NCBI GenBank assembly: GCA_016794595.1
Contig: JAEUJN010000015.1
Location: 1 to 64,000 of the forward strand
Length of the DNA: 64,000 nt
DNA from: Kineosporiaceae bacterium
Lineage (GTDB): Bacteria > Actinomycetota > Actinomycetes > Actinomycetales > Kineosporiaceae
Direction: 5' to 3'
Position numbers and translations under genes: made by a program. The first letter of the stretch is position 1. The number at the start of each line of letters is the position of its first letter. The notes beneath the pieces were generated by a model. The model searched no databases and had not been told where the DNA came from. It worked only from the letters and a program-made list of their open reading frames with translations. This document shows, one piece after another, positions 1-8,355 of this stretch.

Positions 1-87
1 GTCGAAGGAGCCGTCACCCAGGGCTGGAACGCCGCCCTCGGCGAACTCGCCCTGGTCTACCCCGACCGAATCAACCCCTACCTGTAA
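1..87 (+). CDS. C-terminal tail of an unidentified protein, probably a transposase (partial)
   Basis: The window opens inside a reading frame whose last 28 codons are visible; it ends ...YPDRINPYL followed by TAA at 85-87. No catalytic motif falls in the visible part, so the family cannot be named. It lies about 50 bases before a 5'-truncated IS21 istA. The tail of a second insertion element that cut into the IS21 copy is therefore the natural inference. The 5' end is outside the window. Confidence 0.45.
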   Translation, partial: VEGAVTQGWNAALGELALVYPDRINPYL

Positions 88-134
88 CAGCAAGATCAAA
101 TAGAGGCAGAGTGACTCTTACACAAGAAAGTTGA

Positions 135-662
135 CAAGCTCGCGCCGATGGCCAGTTGGTGAAGCTGTTCCACCGCGGCCGGCTGGTCAAGACCCATCCC
201 CGGCAGGCCCCCGGTGGCCGATCCACCGACCCGGCCGACCTGCCCACCGAACGGTCCGGATACGCCATGCGGGACCTGGACCGGCTCCAGGCCACGGCCG
301 CTCGTCACGGCAGGTGCATCGGGATCTACGCCGAACGGCTGCTGGACGACCCGCTGCCCTGGACCCGGATGCGGGCGGTCTACCGGCTGCTGGGTCTGGT
401 CCGCCGCCACGGCCCCGGACCCGTCGAGGACGCCTGCAGCCAGGCCCTGGACCTCGACGTGGTCTCCGTCGCCAAGATCGCCGCCATGCTCGCCAAGAAC
501 CTCCAGGCCACCGGCCCGCACCCGCCCGCCGCCGCAGGCGCCACGGGCCGCTTCGCCCGCGACCCCGCCGAATTCACGGCTCGGACCCCAGAGGCACGCC
601 GGCACCTGGCCGTCGTGCCCCACCCCACCATCACCACCATCGAGGAGGACCCCACCCCATGA
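135..662 (+). pseudogene. istA: IS21-family transposase IstA, C-terminal fragment (5' truncated)
   Basis: The frame follows an in-frame TGA at 132-134 and encodes only about the last third of an IS21 IstA. It carries the typical C-terminal block (LVKLFHRGRLVKTHPR, then a TD..DLP motif and DPLPWTRMRAVYRLLGL). The DDE catalytic core and N-terminal helix-turn-helix are missing, so the element cannot transpose itself. The stop overlaps the istB start in an ATGA arrangement at 659-662, as in intact IS21 elements. The break falls where the preceding gene tail ends, consistent with insertion of, or recombination with, another element. Confidence 0.85.
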
Positions 663-1441
663 CCACCACCAGCACAACCAGCCCGGCCGATCCGCTCGGC
701 GCGGACCTGACCGCGCTGCTGCGGACGTTGAAGCTGTCCGGGATGAAAGACACACTCCCCGAACGACTCTCACTCGCCAAGACCCGCGGCCTGTCCCACC
801 ACCAATTCCTCGAACAAGTCCTGTCCGACGAGGTCGCCCGCCGCGAGCACGCCTCCGCCGACCGCCGCTCCCTCCGGGCCGGGCTCATCCCCCGGATGCG
901 GATCGAGACCTGGACCGAACCCGCCAACCTGACCTACGACCGCCAGGCCTTCGCCGACCTGCTCACCCTGCGGTTCCTGGAAGCCGGCCACAACCTGCTC
1001 GTCCTCGGCCCGGTCGGCATCGGGAAAACCCACCTCGCAACGGCTTTGGGCCACATCGCGGTCCGCCGCCGACACACCACCTGGATGGTCCGCGCCGAGA
1101 AACTGTTCACCCGCCTACGCGCCGCCCGCCTCGACCACACCCTCGAGACCGAGTTCGACCGCCTCGCCCGACTCGACCTACTGATCATCGACGACTTCGC
1201 GCTCAAGGCCCTCGACACGATCACCACCAACGACTTCTACGAACTCGCCGTCGAACGCCACGCCCGCGGCGCCACCACATTGATCACCAGCAACCGCGAC
1301 CCCAGCGAATGGCTCGACCTGGCCGCAGACCAGCTCCTGGCCCAAGCCGCCGTCGACCGGCTCACCGGCCACGCCCACACCCTCATCCTCGACGGCCCCT
1401 CCTACCGGCAACGACCAGGCTCACCGACCCGACCGAGTTGA
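659..1441 (+). CDS. istB: IS21-family helper ATPase IstB
   Basis: A 260-residue AAA+ ATPase that assists IstA in target capture and strand transfer. The Walker A motif GPVGIGKTH lies near residue 120 and the Walker B motif LLIIDDF near residue 175. An ITSNRDP sensor-like segment and a conserved RL.GH.H C-terminus follow. Length is normal for IstB, so this gene looks intact although its partner istA is truncated. The start is fixed by the 4-base ATGA overlap with istA. It is probably non-functional in transposition unless an intact IS21 copy exists elsewhere in the genome. Confidence 0.92.
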   Translation: MTTTSTTSPADPLGADLTALLRTLKLSGMKDTLPERLSLAKTRGLSHHQFLEQVLSDEVARREHASADRRSLRAGLIPRMRIETWTEPANLTYDRQAFADLLTLRFLEAGHNLLVLGPVGIGKTHLATALGHIAVRRRHTTWMVRAEKLFTRLRAARLDHTLETEFDRLARLDLLIIDDFALKALDTITTNDFYELAVERHARGATTLITSNRDPSEWLDLAADQLLAQAAVDRLTGHAHTLILDGPSYRQRPGSPTRPS

Positions 1442-1480
1442 CGCCCGCACCGTCCGGTCGACACCATCAGACCACCCCCG

Positions 1481-1528
1481 GGTGGTCCCATGCTCGTGGC
1501 AACCCAGGTGGTCCCATCCCCGTGGCAA
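1481..1528. repeat. IS21 right-end subterminal direct repeats
   Basis: Two 22-base copies, at 1481-1502 and 1507-1528, share the pattern GGTGGTCCCAT followed by CGTGGCAA and differ at two positions. They sit downstream of istB. Repeated subterminal blocks are characteristic transposase-binding sites at IS21 ends. The element probably ends in CA near 1533-1534, where the frame of the interrupted DUF4287 gene resumes. Confidence 0.7.
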
Positions 1529-1534
1529 GCGACA

Positions 1535-2030
1535 GGATCGACCTCGAGCTGGGCCGGGACCGCAGCTCGGTGACGGTGTCCGGGAACAGCTCCCCTCTCT
1601 GCCCGTCGTCCAGCAGCGCGGCACGCAGGGCATGAACGTCGGCGCGGACGATGCGGGACTTGCTCGCCGCGAAGCTGCCGTCTGCCAGCTGATACGGCAG
1701 CCGCAGACCGGTGATGCGTTCGTACCCGATGGTCACGGCCTGGCTCCACCAGCCGTCCAGGCCGTGAGCTGCGCGCAGGAACGCGGCGATCGCTGGGTGG
1801 CCGCGATCAGCCCCCACGGACGTCTCGATGAGCTCGCACCAGTCGTCCCAGCCCTTGCCCGTCCCCCGCCGGATCGCCTCATCGGACATCTCCGGCAGAG
1901 CGGCCCACGGACGCGGTGAGTCAACGGGCCGGGCCTGCAACAACAACACGCGGCGAGCCGCCAGGTACCGCTCCCCCGTGGTCGCCATCCGGTGGCGAAT
2001 CCGTGCCTTGAAGGACTCCTGCCTGGTCAT
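1535..2030 (-). pseudogene. DUF4287 domain protein interrupted by IS21 (3' truncated)
   Basis: From the ATG at 2028-2030 the frame encodes an N-terminal stretch, then a typical DUF4287 block (TGKGWDDWCELIETSVGAD, HPAIAAFL, HGLDGWWSQAVTIGYER). The beginning of the SRPBCC/AHSA1-like domain that normally follows (SKSRIVRADVHALRAALLDD) is also present. The frame then runs into the IS21 end around 1534 and reads element sequence to a stop at 1467. Most of the C-terminal domain is lost, so this is a disrupted gene. Its function is unknown; DUF4287-SRPBCC proteins are uncharacterised. Confidence 0.75.
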
Positions 2031-2287
2031 GTCAACTGCTCTCGGGTGCCTCGACGGCGTCACGTACCGGTGACCCACGTTCACCGTCGTGCGCCAGGGC
2101 ACCGACAGTCAGCAGCAGACGGGACTCCCCACCGGGCACTCAGGGTCCCCTTTGCCTTCCGGAGCCGGATCGTGGGTTCCGGGTGAAGGTCGGGCGCGGC
2201 GAGGTCGCCCATCCGTCACGTTAGCCAGCTCCTCAGCCCGGGCGCAACAGCTCGAGGGTCAGTTGTCGAGGGCCAATTGTCGAGGGG

Positions 2288-3628
2288 TCAGTTGTCGAGG
2301 ATCATGCCGGCGGCGACGGTGACGTTGGTGGTCTCGTCGATCAGGACGAAGCCGCCGGTGTGTCGGTTGCGGCGGTAGGGGTCGGCGAACAGGGGGCTGG
2401 TGGTGCGCAGGACGATCCGGCCGATCTCGTTCAGGCCCAGTGACGGGGTGGCTTCGTGGCGGTGCAGGGTGTTGATGTCCAGGGTGTACCGCAGCTGCTT
2501 GACCATGGCCCGCACGGATTTGGTGGTGTGTTTGAGGGCCAGCTTCTGACCCGGGGCCAGCGGCTTGTCGCTCATCCAGCAGACCATGGCCTCGATGTCC
2601 TGGGTCACCATGGGCGCGTTGTTCGGCCGGCAGATCATGTCGCCGCGGCTGATGTCGAGTTCATCGGTCAACCGGATGGTCACCGCCATCGGTGGGAACG
2701 CCTCGGCGACCGGGCCGTCCATGGTCTCGATGGAGGCGATCCGGGAGGAGAACCCCGAGGGCAACACGATGATCTCATCACCCGGTTTGAAGACCCCGGA
2801 TGCGATCGTGCCGGCGTAGCCGCGGTAATCGTGGACGTTGGCCGACTGCGGGCGGATCACGTACTGCACCGGGAAACGGGCATCGATCAGGTTGCGGTCA
2901 CTCGAGACGTGCACATTCTCCAGGTGGTGCAACAGGCTCGGCCCGTCATACCACGGGGTGTTCACCGACCGGGTGACGATGTTGTCCCCGTGCAACGCCG
3001 AGATCGGGACCACGGTCAGGTCCGGCAGGTCCAGCTTGGCCGCGAAGTCCACGAACTCCTCGTGGATGGCCTCGAAGACCTCCTGGGAGTAGTCGACCAG
3101 GTCCATCTTGTTGACCGCCAGCACCAGGTGCGGCACCCGCAACAACGTCGCGATGAACGCGTGCCGCCGCGACTGCTCGACCAGGCCCTTACGGGCATCG
3201 ACCAACACGATCGCCAGGTCGGCGGTCGAGGCCCCGGTGACCATGTTGCGGGTGTACTGGATGTGCCCGGGGGTGTCGGCGATGATGAACTTGCGCCGCG
3301 GGGTGGCGAAATACCGGTAGGCCACATCGATCGTGATGCCCTGCTCCCGCTCGGCCCGCAGGCCATCGGTCAGCAACGCCAGGTTCACGTAGTCATCGCC
3401 CATCCGGGCGCTGGCCGCCTCCACCGCGTCCAACTGATCCGCGAAGATCGACTTGGAGTCGAACAACAACCGCCCGATCAGCGTCGACTTCCCGTCGTCC
3501 ACGCTGCCCGCCGTGGCGAAACGCAGCATGTCCATCCCCCGCGGACGCCGCCGGCGCTCACCCTCGCGTGGGGACCAGGCCCGCCCCGCGACGTCGTCCG
3601 CTGGTGCGCTCGGAGTGGGGATGTCCAT
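2288..3628 (-). CDS. cysN: sulfate adenylyltransferase large (GTPase) subunit CysN
   Basis: A 446-residue GTPase subunit of ATP sulfurylase. It couples GTP hydrolysis to formation of adenosine 5'-phosphosulfate from sulfate and ATP. The P-loop GSVDDGKS lies near residue 45, with DTPGH near 115 and NKMD near 170, followed by EF-Tu-like beta-barrel domains. No APS kinase (CysC) domain is fused at the C-terminus, unlike some actinobacterial and proteobacterial homologues. About 30 arginine- and proline-rich residues precede the GTPase domain. The start overlaps the cysD stop as TGATG at 3626-3630, so the two subunits are translationally coupled. Confidence 0.96.
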   Translation of the reverse strand: MDIPTPSAPADDVAGRAWSPREGERRRRPRGMDMLRFATAGSVDDGKSTLIGRLLFDSKSIFADQLDAVEAASARMGDDYVNLALLTDGLRAEREQGITIDVAYRYFATPRRKFIIADTPGHIQYTRNMVTGASTADLAIVLVDARKGLVEQSRRHAFIATLLRVPHLVLAVNKMDLVDYSQEVFEAIHEEFVDFAAKLDLPDLTVVPISALHGDNIVTRSVNTPWYDGPSLLHHLENVHVSSDRNLIDARFPVQYVIRPQSANVHDYRGYAGTIASGVFKPGDEIIVLPSGFSSRIASIETMDGPVAEAFPPMAVTIRLTDELDISRGDMICRPNNAPMVTQDIEAMVCWMSDKPLAPGQKLALKHTTKSVRAMVKQLRYTLDINTLHRHEATPSLGLNEIGRIVLRTTSPLFADPYRRNRHTGGFVLIDETTNVTVAAGMILDN

Positions 3629-4584
3629 CAGAAGTAACCCTCCCGCTTGCGGTCCTCCATCGCGGCCTCACTGAACTTGTCATCGCCCCGGGTGGCACCC
3701 CGCTCGGTGATCCGGGTGGCAGCCACCTCGGCGATGATCTTCTCGACCGTGTCGGCGTCACTGCGCACCGCCGCGGTCAGACTGGCATCGCCCACCGTCC
3801 GGTACCGCACCCGCGCCGTGAACAACTCCTCACCCTCCCGCGGACGGCAGAACTCGTGATCGGCGAACAACATCCCACCCCGCTCGAACACCACCCGCTC
3901 ATGAGCGAAGTAGATGCTCGGCAGATCGATGCCCTCCCGCTGGACGTACTGCCAGATGTCCAACTCGGTCCAGTTCGACAACGGGAACACCCGGATCGAC
4001 TCCCCCAGATGAATCCTCCCGTTGTAGATCGACCACAACTCCGGACGCTGGTTCTTCGGATCCCACTGCCCGAACTCATCCCGGAACGAGAACACCCGCT
4101 CCTTGGCCCGAGCCTTGTCCTCATCCCGGCGCGCCCCCCCGAACGCCGCCGTGAAGGCGTGCTTGTCCAGCGTCTCCAACAACACCGGCGTCTGGATCCG
4201 GTTCCGCGTGCCGTCCGGCAGTTCGTGCACCGTGCCGGCGGCGATCGCCTCCGGCACACTGCCCACGATCAACTGCACCCCCAGCTCGGCCACCCGCCGA
4301 TCCCGGAACTCCAACACCTCACCGAAGTTGTGCCCCGTGTCCACGTGCAACACCGGGAAAGGGATGCGCGCCGGCCAGAACGCCTTCTCCGCCAATCGCA
4401 ACATCACGATCGAGTCCTTGCCACCGGAGAACAACAACACCGGCCGCTCCAACTCCGCCGCAACCTCACGGAAAACATGGATCGACTCCGCCTCCAGAGT
4501 CGACAACTCCGAGAGCCGGTACTCCTGCTGGCTGCTGCTCAGCTCACTCACCTCTGTGGGCGGGTGCGATGTGGGCGCACTCAT
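3628..4584 (-). CDS. cysD: sulfate adenylyltransferase small subunit CysD
   Basis: A 318-residue adenylyltransferase subunit that forms APS with CysN in assimilatory sulfate reduction. It is a PP-loop nucleotide-binding protein, with the motif SGGKDS near residue 54, then HVDTGHNF and a C-terminal RYRTVGD block typical of CysD. It lies between cysQ (25-base gap) and cysN (1-base overlap) in a leftward operon. The ATG at 4582-4584 gives a family-normal N-terminus, although no clear Shine-Dalgarno precedes it. Confidence 0.96.
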   Translation of the reverse strand: MSAPTSHPPTEVSELSSSQQEYRLSELSTLEAESIHVFREVAAELERPVLLFSGGKDSIVMLRLAEKAFWPARIPFPVLHVDTGHNFGEVLEFRDRRVAELGVQLIVGSVPEAIAAGTVHELPDGTRNRIQTPVLLETLDKHAFTAAFGGARRDEDKARAKERVFSFRDEFGQWDPKNQRPELWSIYNGRIHLGESIRVFPLSNWTELDIWQYVQREGIDLPSIYFAHERVVFERGGMLFADHEFCRPREGEELFTARVRYRTVGDASLTAAVRSDADTVEKIIAEVAATRITERGATRGDDKFSEAAMEDRKREGYF

Positions 4585-4609
4585 GGAATGGGTGTCGGCG
4601 CGTCACGGC

Positions 4610-5431
4610 TCAGCCCTGAGCCAACGCGGCAGTGGCGGTCACGATCGTGCGGGCCAACTCCGGACGGCACACCACGAGATCGGGCAGGCGCGGATCCGGC
4701 TGGTTGTAGCGCAACTGCGTGCCGTCGATCCGGCTGGTGTGCAGCCCGACAGACCGGGCGACGGCAACCGGGGCGGCCGAGTCCCACTCGAACTGGCCTC
4801 CGGCGTGCACGTAGGCGTCGGTCTCACCCCTCCAGACCGAGGCGCACTTGACCCCGGCCGAACCCATCGGCACCAGGACGGCGTCCAGCCGCTCGGCGAG
4901 TTCGGCCACGAAGGCCGGGGGTCGGGTCCGGCTCACCGCCAGGCGCAGCGGCCCGTCCACCCGCTCGGGCAGCTTCGGCGGGGCGTCCGTGCAGTAACAG
5001 ACCCCGTCGGCGGGCATGGCGACCGCACCGGCGACCAGATCACCGTCGGCCCACAGCGCCACGTGCACAGCCCAGTCGATCCGTCCTGGCTCGGAGAACT
5101 CGCGGGTACCGTCCAGCGGGTCGATGATCCAGACCCGGGCCGCCGTCAGCCGGGCCGCGTCGTCCGGCGCCTCCTCGGAGAGCACGGCGTCGTCCGGGCG
5201 GTCGTCGTCCAGCCGGCGGGCGAGCACGGCCTGCGCCCCGGCGTCCCCGGCGGCCTTCAGGCTGCTGCCACTGAACCCGCCGCGGCGGATCTGCACCAGC
5301 ACCTCGCCCGCCTCGACCGCCAGACTGCGGGCGAGTTGGGCATCGGCGTTCACGACGGCACCCGGGCGCGGGGACCTGGCCGCTCTCGCGGAGTCCGACG
5401 TGCCGGTGGCGGCCGCCCGATTTCGAGACAC
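4610..5431 (-). CDS. cysQ: 3'(2'),5'-bisphosphate nucleotidase CysQ
   Basis: A 273-residue member of the inositol-monophosphatase superfamily. It hydrolyses the phosphoadenosine phosphate (PAP/PAPS) by-products of sulfate assimilation. The metal-binding motifs are EEAPDD near residue 86, DPLDGT near 104 and WDSAAP near 217. It is the first gene of the cysQ-cysD-cysN operon, which supports the CysQ role over a general inositol phosphatase. The chosen start is the GTG at 5429-5431, preceded by GAGGATGATCC; the N-terminal 25 residues look low-complexity, so an internal GTG start is possible. Confidence 0.9.
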   Translation of the reverse strand: MSRNRAAATGTSDSARAARSPRPGAVVNADAQLARSLAVEAGEVLVQIRRGGFSGSSLKAAGDAGAQAVLARRLDDDRPDDAVLSEEAPDDAARLTAARVWIIDPLDGTREFSEPGRIDWAVHVALWADGDLVAGAVAMPADGVCYCTDAPPKLPERVDGPLRLAVSRTRPPAFVAELAERLDAVLVPMGSAGVKCASVWRGETDAYVHAGGQFEWDSAAPVAVARSVGLHTSRIDGTQLRYNQPDPRLPDLVVCRPELARTIVTATAALAQG

Positions 5432-5582
5432 GGATCATCCTCGGGGTGCGGGTCGAACAGGATTGTGCGGCGGAGCCACGATGCTCCCTCGCTGGTCGCG
5501 AGCGATGGCACGCCACTCGACGGTACCGCAGCATCCGGTACCCCCCGTGAGCGCTGCATCGCACCGCGCGCTGCAGTCGAGC

Positions 5583-6560
5583 CTAACCGACGACTCGGGC
5601 CCCCACACGCACCAGAGGTGTGCCGGGAATCTCCTCCAGGCACGGGCTCCAGGCGGCTCCGGCCGTACTGCGGGCCGCCAGCAGGGCGATGCCACGATCG
5701 GCCAGGCCGTCGTGCAACCGCCGCCCACCCAGGCCGGAGACGTCCGGGTCGGAACTGAGGGCCACGGCGTCCACGGACAGCTCGGCCGCCATCTCGACCA
5801 GCGCCGCCACCTCGATCTCGTCCAGGACGACCGGCACCCCCAGCGACGGGGTGTGCGGGTAACCGTCGAACGGCAGGGCCGCGCCGACGATCACCAGTCC
5901 GCTGCCGGGGGCGGCGTCCACCGTCTCGATCAGCCGCGCCGTGGGCTCGGGGTGCCCGATCACCAGCACCCGCTGCAGGCCCCGCCCCCGCCGGCGCTGG
6001 CCGTGCACCCAGCGCTCGGCCATCACCCGCACCAGGCAGGAACCCAGCACCAGCCCGGCGCCCGCCACCGGCGGCAGGGGCCGGGAGACCTGCGCGTGCG
6101 CCAGGAAGGCCAGCCCCGCGGTGGCGGTCACGAACACCATGCCGGCGACGGCCACCTCGCTGATCGCCGGCCCGGTCGGCGCGGGCTCGGGCCGGTAGCC
6201 ACCCCGCCAGCCGAGCAGCATCATCCAGACTGCGGGCAGGCACATGGCCAGGAGCACTCCGGCCGGATCGTGGACGCCGGCCACGCCCGTGATGCCCACC
6301 GCGGTCACCAGCGCCGCCAGCGCGTCGCCCAGCACCAGCGCCCGGCGACGGCGGTGATCGACCGCCGACGCCGGCACCGGCTGGTCCCCGACCACGTCGG
6401 GGCGGGGCAACAGGATCAGCCGGTGCAGCGGGTGACGCGGCTGATGGTCGGCGGCGCCGCCCGGGGCAGGCCGCGTCAGGCTCAGGTCGGCTTCCGGGGC
6501 GCGATCGGGCTCACGGACGACGGTGATCTCGGGTCGGTGCCCGTGACGGTGGATCGACAT
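5583..6560 (-). CDS. WcaJ/polyprenyl glycosylphosphotransferase-like membrane protein lacking the sugar transferase domain
   Basis: A protein of about 325 residues from the ATG at 6558-6560. After a charged cytoplasmic stretch there are about four hydrophobic segments (residues 75-175). A Rossmann-like CoA_binding_3 region follows (QRVLVIGHPEPTARLIETVD near residue 200). This is the N-terminal half of initiating sugar-1-phosphate transferases for exopolysaccharide. The catalytic bacterial sugar transferase domain, normally 200 further residues with a KFRTM motif, is absent: a TAG stop follows ...LVRVGARVVG. Either it is a truncated relic or a stand-alone regulatory form. No continuation was found in the next 150 bases in any frame. 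Confidence 0.6.
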   Translation of the reverse strand: MSIHRHGHRPEITVVREPDRAPEADLSLTRPAPGGAADHQPRHPLHRLILLPRPDVVGDQPVPASAVDHRRRRALVLGDALAALVTAVGITGVAGVHDPAGVLLAMCLPAVWMMLLGWRGGYRPEPAPTGPAISEVAVAGMVFVTATAGLAFLAHAQVSRPLPPVAGAGLVLGSCLVRVMAERWVHGQRRRGRGLQRVLVIGHPEPTARLIETVDAAPGSGLVIVGAALPFDGYPHTPSLGVPVVLDEIEVAALVEMAAELSVDAVALSSDPDVSGLGGRRLHDGLADRGIALLAARSTAGAAWSPCLEEIPGTPLVRVGARVVG

Positions 6561-6736
6561 GGTTCGGCCACTCCCCGTTGGCTGGTCCCTGCGTCGTGTC
6601 CGCAGGAATATCAGGCAGCTCACGGACCGGGGACGCCGCGCGGCGGCGCGTCCTACACCTCGGGACCACAAACCGGCCGAACGGCCGAGTTCGCCGTCCG
6701 CTCACCCGAGGAGGCCACCACCCGAACAGGCGAGGC

Positions 6737-6778
6737 CGAACGGGTGAGGCGGAACGGGTGGCGCCGAACGGGTGGCGC
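6737..6778. repeat. three tandem 14-base repeats upstream of pth
   Basis: Three adjacent 14-base units (6737-6750, 6751-6764, 6765-6778) share the core GAACGGGTG and end GAGGC or GGCGC. They lie in the non-coding interval between pth and the truncated glycosyltransferase-like gene. No function is evident; replication slippage is a sufficient explanation. Confidence 0.6.
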
Positions 6779-6828
6779 AGCGGAGGCACCGAGAACTCGG
6801 ACGACGCGGACGGGCCCGGCCGAGCGCC

Positions 6829-7473
6829 TCAGCTCGACGTCGCGCGGGTGTTGACCTCGGCCTGGGCCCGCTCCCAGCCGCGCAGGGCCACCTCGCGGAC
6901 GACGTCCGCGGCCTGGCCGACCATCACTGCGGCGTCCTCGCGCTCGGCGGCGGAGAAGTCCCGCAGGACGAAGTCGGCGGCCTCCATCCGGCCGGGTGGC
7001 CGTCCGATGCCCAGACGCAGCCGGCAGTAGTCACGACGGCCGAGGGACTGGGAGATCGACCGCAACCCGTTGTGCCCGGCCTCGCCGCCGTCGCGCTTGA
7101 GCCGCAACTGACCGAAGGGCAGGTCGAGTTCGTCGTGCACGACCAGCAGGCGCTCGGTCTGGACGCCGTAGAACCGTGCCAGGCCGGACACCTGCCCCCC
7201 GGACAGGTTCATGAAGCTGCTCGGGACGGCGAGCACCATCCGGGGACCGGGCAGGGGGCCCGTCGGGGTGGAGACCGGCGGCAGGCGAAGCTCGGCCACC
7301 AGCGCCCGGGTCTTGTGCTGTCGCAGCCGAACGCCGAGTTCCCCGGCCAGTGCGGTGACCGTCATCGCCCCGGCATTGTGCCGGTGGCCGGCGTAGGCGG
7401 GGCCGGGATTGCCCAGGCCGACCACCAGCCAGGTGTCGTCGGGCGACTCGGGGTCGCCCGGCGACGGGCTCAC
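6829..7473 (-). CDS. pth: peptidyl-tRNA hydrolase
   Basis: A 214-residue enzyme that cleaves the ester bond of peptidyl-tRNA released from stalled ribosomes. Family marks include [11 protein letters not shown] near residue 17, the catalytic histidine in GHRHNAG, FMNLSGG, HDELDLP and [10 protein letters not shown]. Length is slightly above the usual 190 because of a 12-residue N-terminal extension. The start overlaps the rplY stop by 4 bases; the rplY-pth pair is widespread in actinobacteria. Confidence 0.96.
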   Translation of the reverse strand: MSPSPGDPESPDDTWLVVGLGNPGPAYAGHRHNAGAMTVTALAGELGVRLRQHKTRALVAELRLPPVSTPTGPLPGPRMVLAVPSSFMNLSGGQVSGLARFYGVQTERLLVVHDELDLPFGQLRLKRDGGEAGHNGLRSISQSLGRRDYCRLRLGIGRPPGRMEAADFVLRDFSAAEREDAAVMVGQAADVVREVALRGWERAQAEVNTRATSS

Positions 7474-8069
7474 TCGGCCTCGGCGGCCTCGGCCCCAGCC
7501 TCACCCTCGGCGGCCTCGGCCCCAGCGCCCTCGTCGTCCGGCAGGGAGACCTGCAGGACCAGCGACTCGGGGTCGGTCTCCAGGGTGCTGCCCGCGGGCA
7601 GCGCGACCTCGCCGGCCAGGATGCGGGCGCCGGCCTCGAGCCCTTCGACGCTGACCTCGATCGAGGAGGGGATGCGGGTCGCCTCGACCTCGATCGACAG
7701 CGTGGTCAGCTCGCTGGTCACCAGCGTGCCGTTGGCAGCGTCGCCGACCACGTGCAGCGGGACGTCGACCGTGACCTTCTCGCCCCGTCGCACCAGCAGC
7801 AGGTCCACGTGCTCGATGAAGCCCTTGATGGCGTGCCGCTGGATGTCCTTGGGCAGGGCCAGCTGAGTGCTCTCGCCCAGGTCGAGGGTCAGCAGGGTGT
7901 TGGACTGCTTGAGGGCCATCATCGTGTCGTGGCCGGGCAGGGCCAGGTGGACCGGGTCGGTTCCGTGGCCGTAGAGCACGGCGGGAACCTTGTGCGCGCG
8001 ACGCAGGCGGCGCGCAGCTCCCTTGCCGAACTCGGTGCGCTTCTCGGCGGTGAGCTTGACCTCGGACAC
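7470..8069 (-). CDS. rplY: 50S ribosomal protein L25 / general stress protein Ctc
   Basis: About 199 residues, the long Ctc form: an N-terminal 5S-rRNA-binding L25 domain ([21 protein letters not shown]) followed by a beta-domain and an acidic Glu/Ala-rich tail. Two GTG codons compete. The one at 8067-8069 is chosen because AGGAG ends five bases before it, whereas the upstream GTG at 8073-8075 overlaps that Shine-Dalgarno. The gene overlaps pth by 4 bases. The Shine-Dalgarno lies at the edge of a perfect palindrome (8077-8090). Confidence 0.95.
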   Translation of the reverse strand: MSEVKLTAEKRTEFGKGAARRLRRAHKVPAVLYGHGTDPVHLALPGHDTMMALKQSNTLLTLDLGESTQLALPKDIQRHAIKGFIEHVDLLLVRRGEKVTVDVPLHVVGDAANGTLVTSELTTLSIEVEATRIPSSIEVSVEGLEAGARILAGEVALPAGSTLETDPESLVLQVSLPDDEGAGAEAAEGEAGAEAAEAE

Positions 8070-8076
8070 GTTCACT

Positions 8077-8090
8077 CCTCATCGATGAGG
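8077..8090. promoter_or_regulatory. 14-base palindrome covering the rplY Shine-Dalgarno region
   Basis: CCTCATCGATGAGG is a perfect palindrome whose minus-strand end supplies part of the rplY Shine-Dalgarno. In the mRNA the upstream CCUC could pair with the AGG of the ribosome-binding site. A role in translational control is only an inference. Confidence 0.35.
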
Positions 8091-8355
8091 CGCTACGGCC
8101 TCGGGCTTCTTCGGTGCGATCTGCGGGGACGGCGTTCAGGGCAGTACGGGTTCGGAGCAGGTTCGGTGCGGCGGTTGCGACGGGGCGGGCGCGGTCGCAG
8201 TCCGATGCCGCCGGAGGGGGCCGGACCGCCAGACGGGAGCGCAAGCGCCCTCGTCGATCACGGCACCGCGTCACGTGGAGTTCTGCGGAGACCCTCGCCG
8301 AGGCAACCGCGCCATCGTAGCCGCGAGAGGGCCCCGGGCTGAAATTCGCTGCCGG

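Noticed and set aside
2456-3637. Long plus-strand open frame opposite cysN
   Set aside because: It is the antisense shadow of a well-conserved enzyme gene in high-GC DNA, with low-complexity His/Asp/Gly-rich translation. The same applies to the other long open frames opposite real genes.
5432-5582. A frameshifted sugar transferase domain continuing the truncated WcaJ-like gene
   Set aside because: All minus-strand frames in this interval were read; none shows the catalytic motif, and cysQ begins at 5431.
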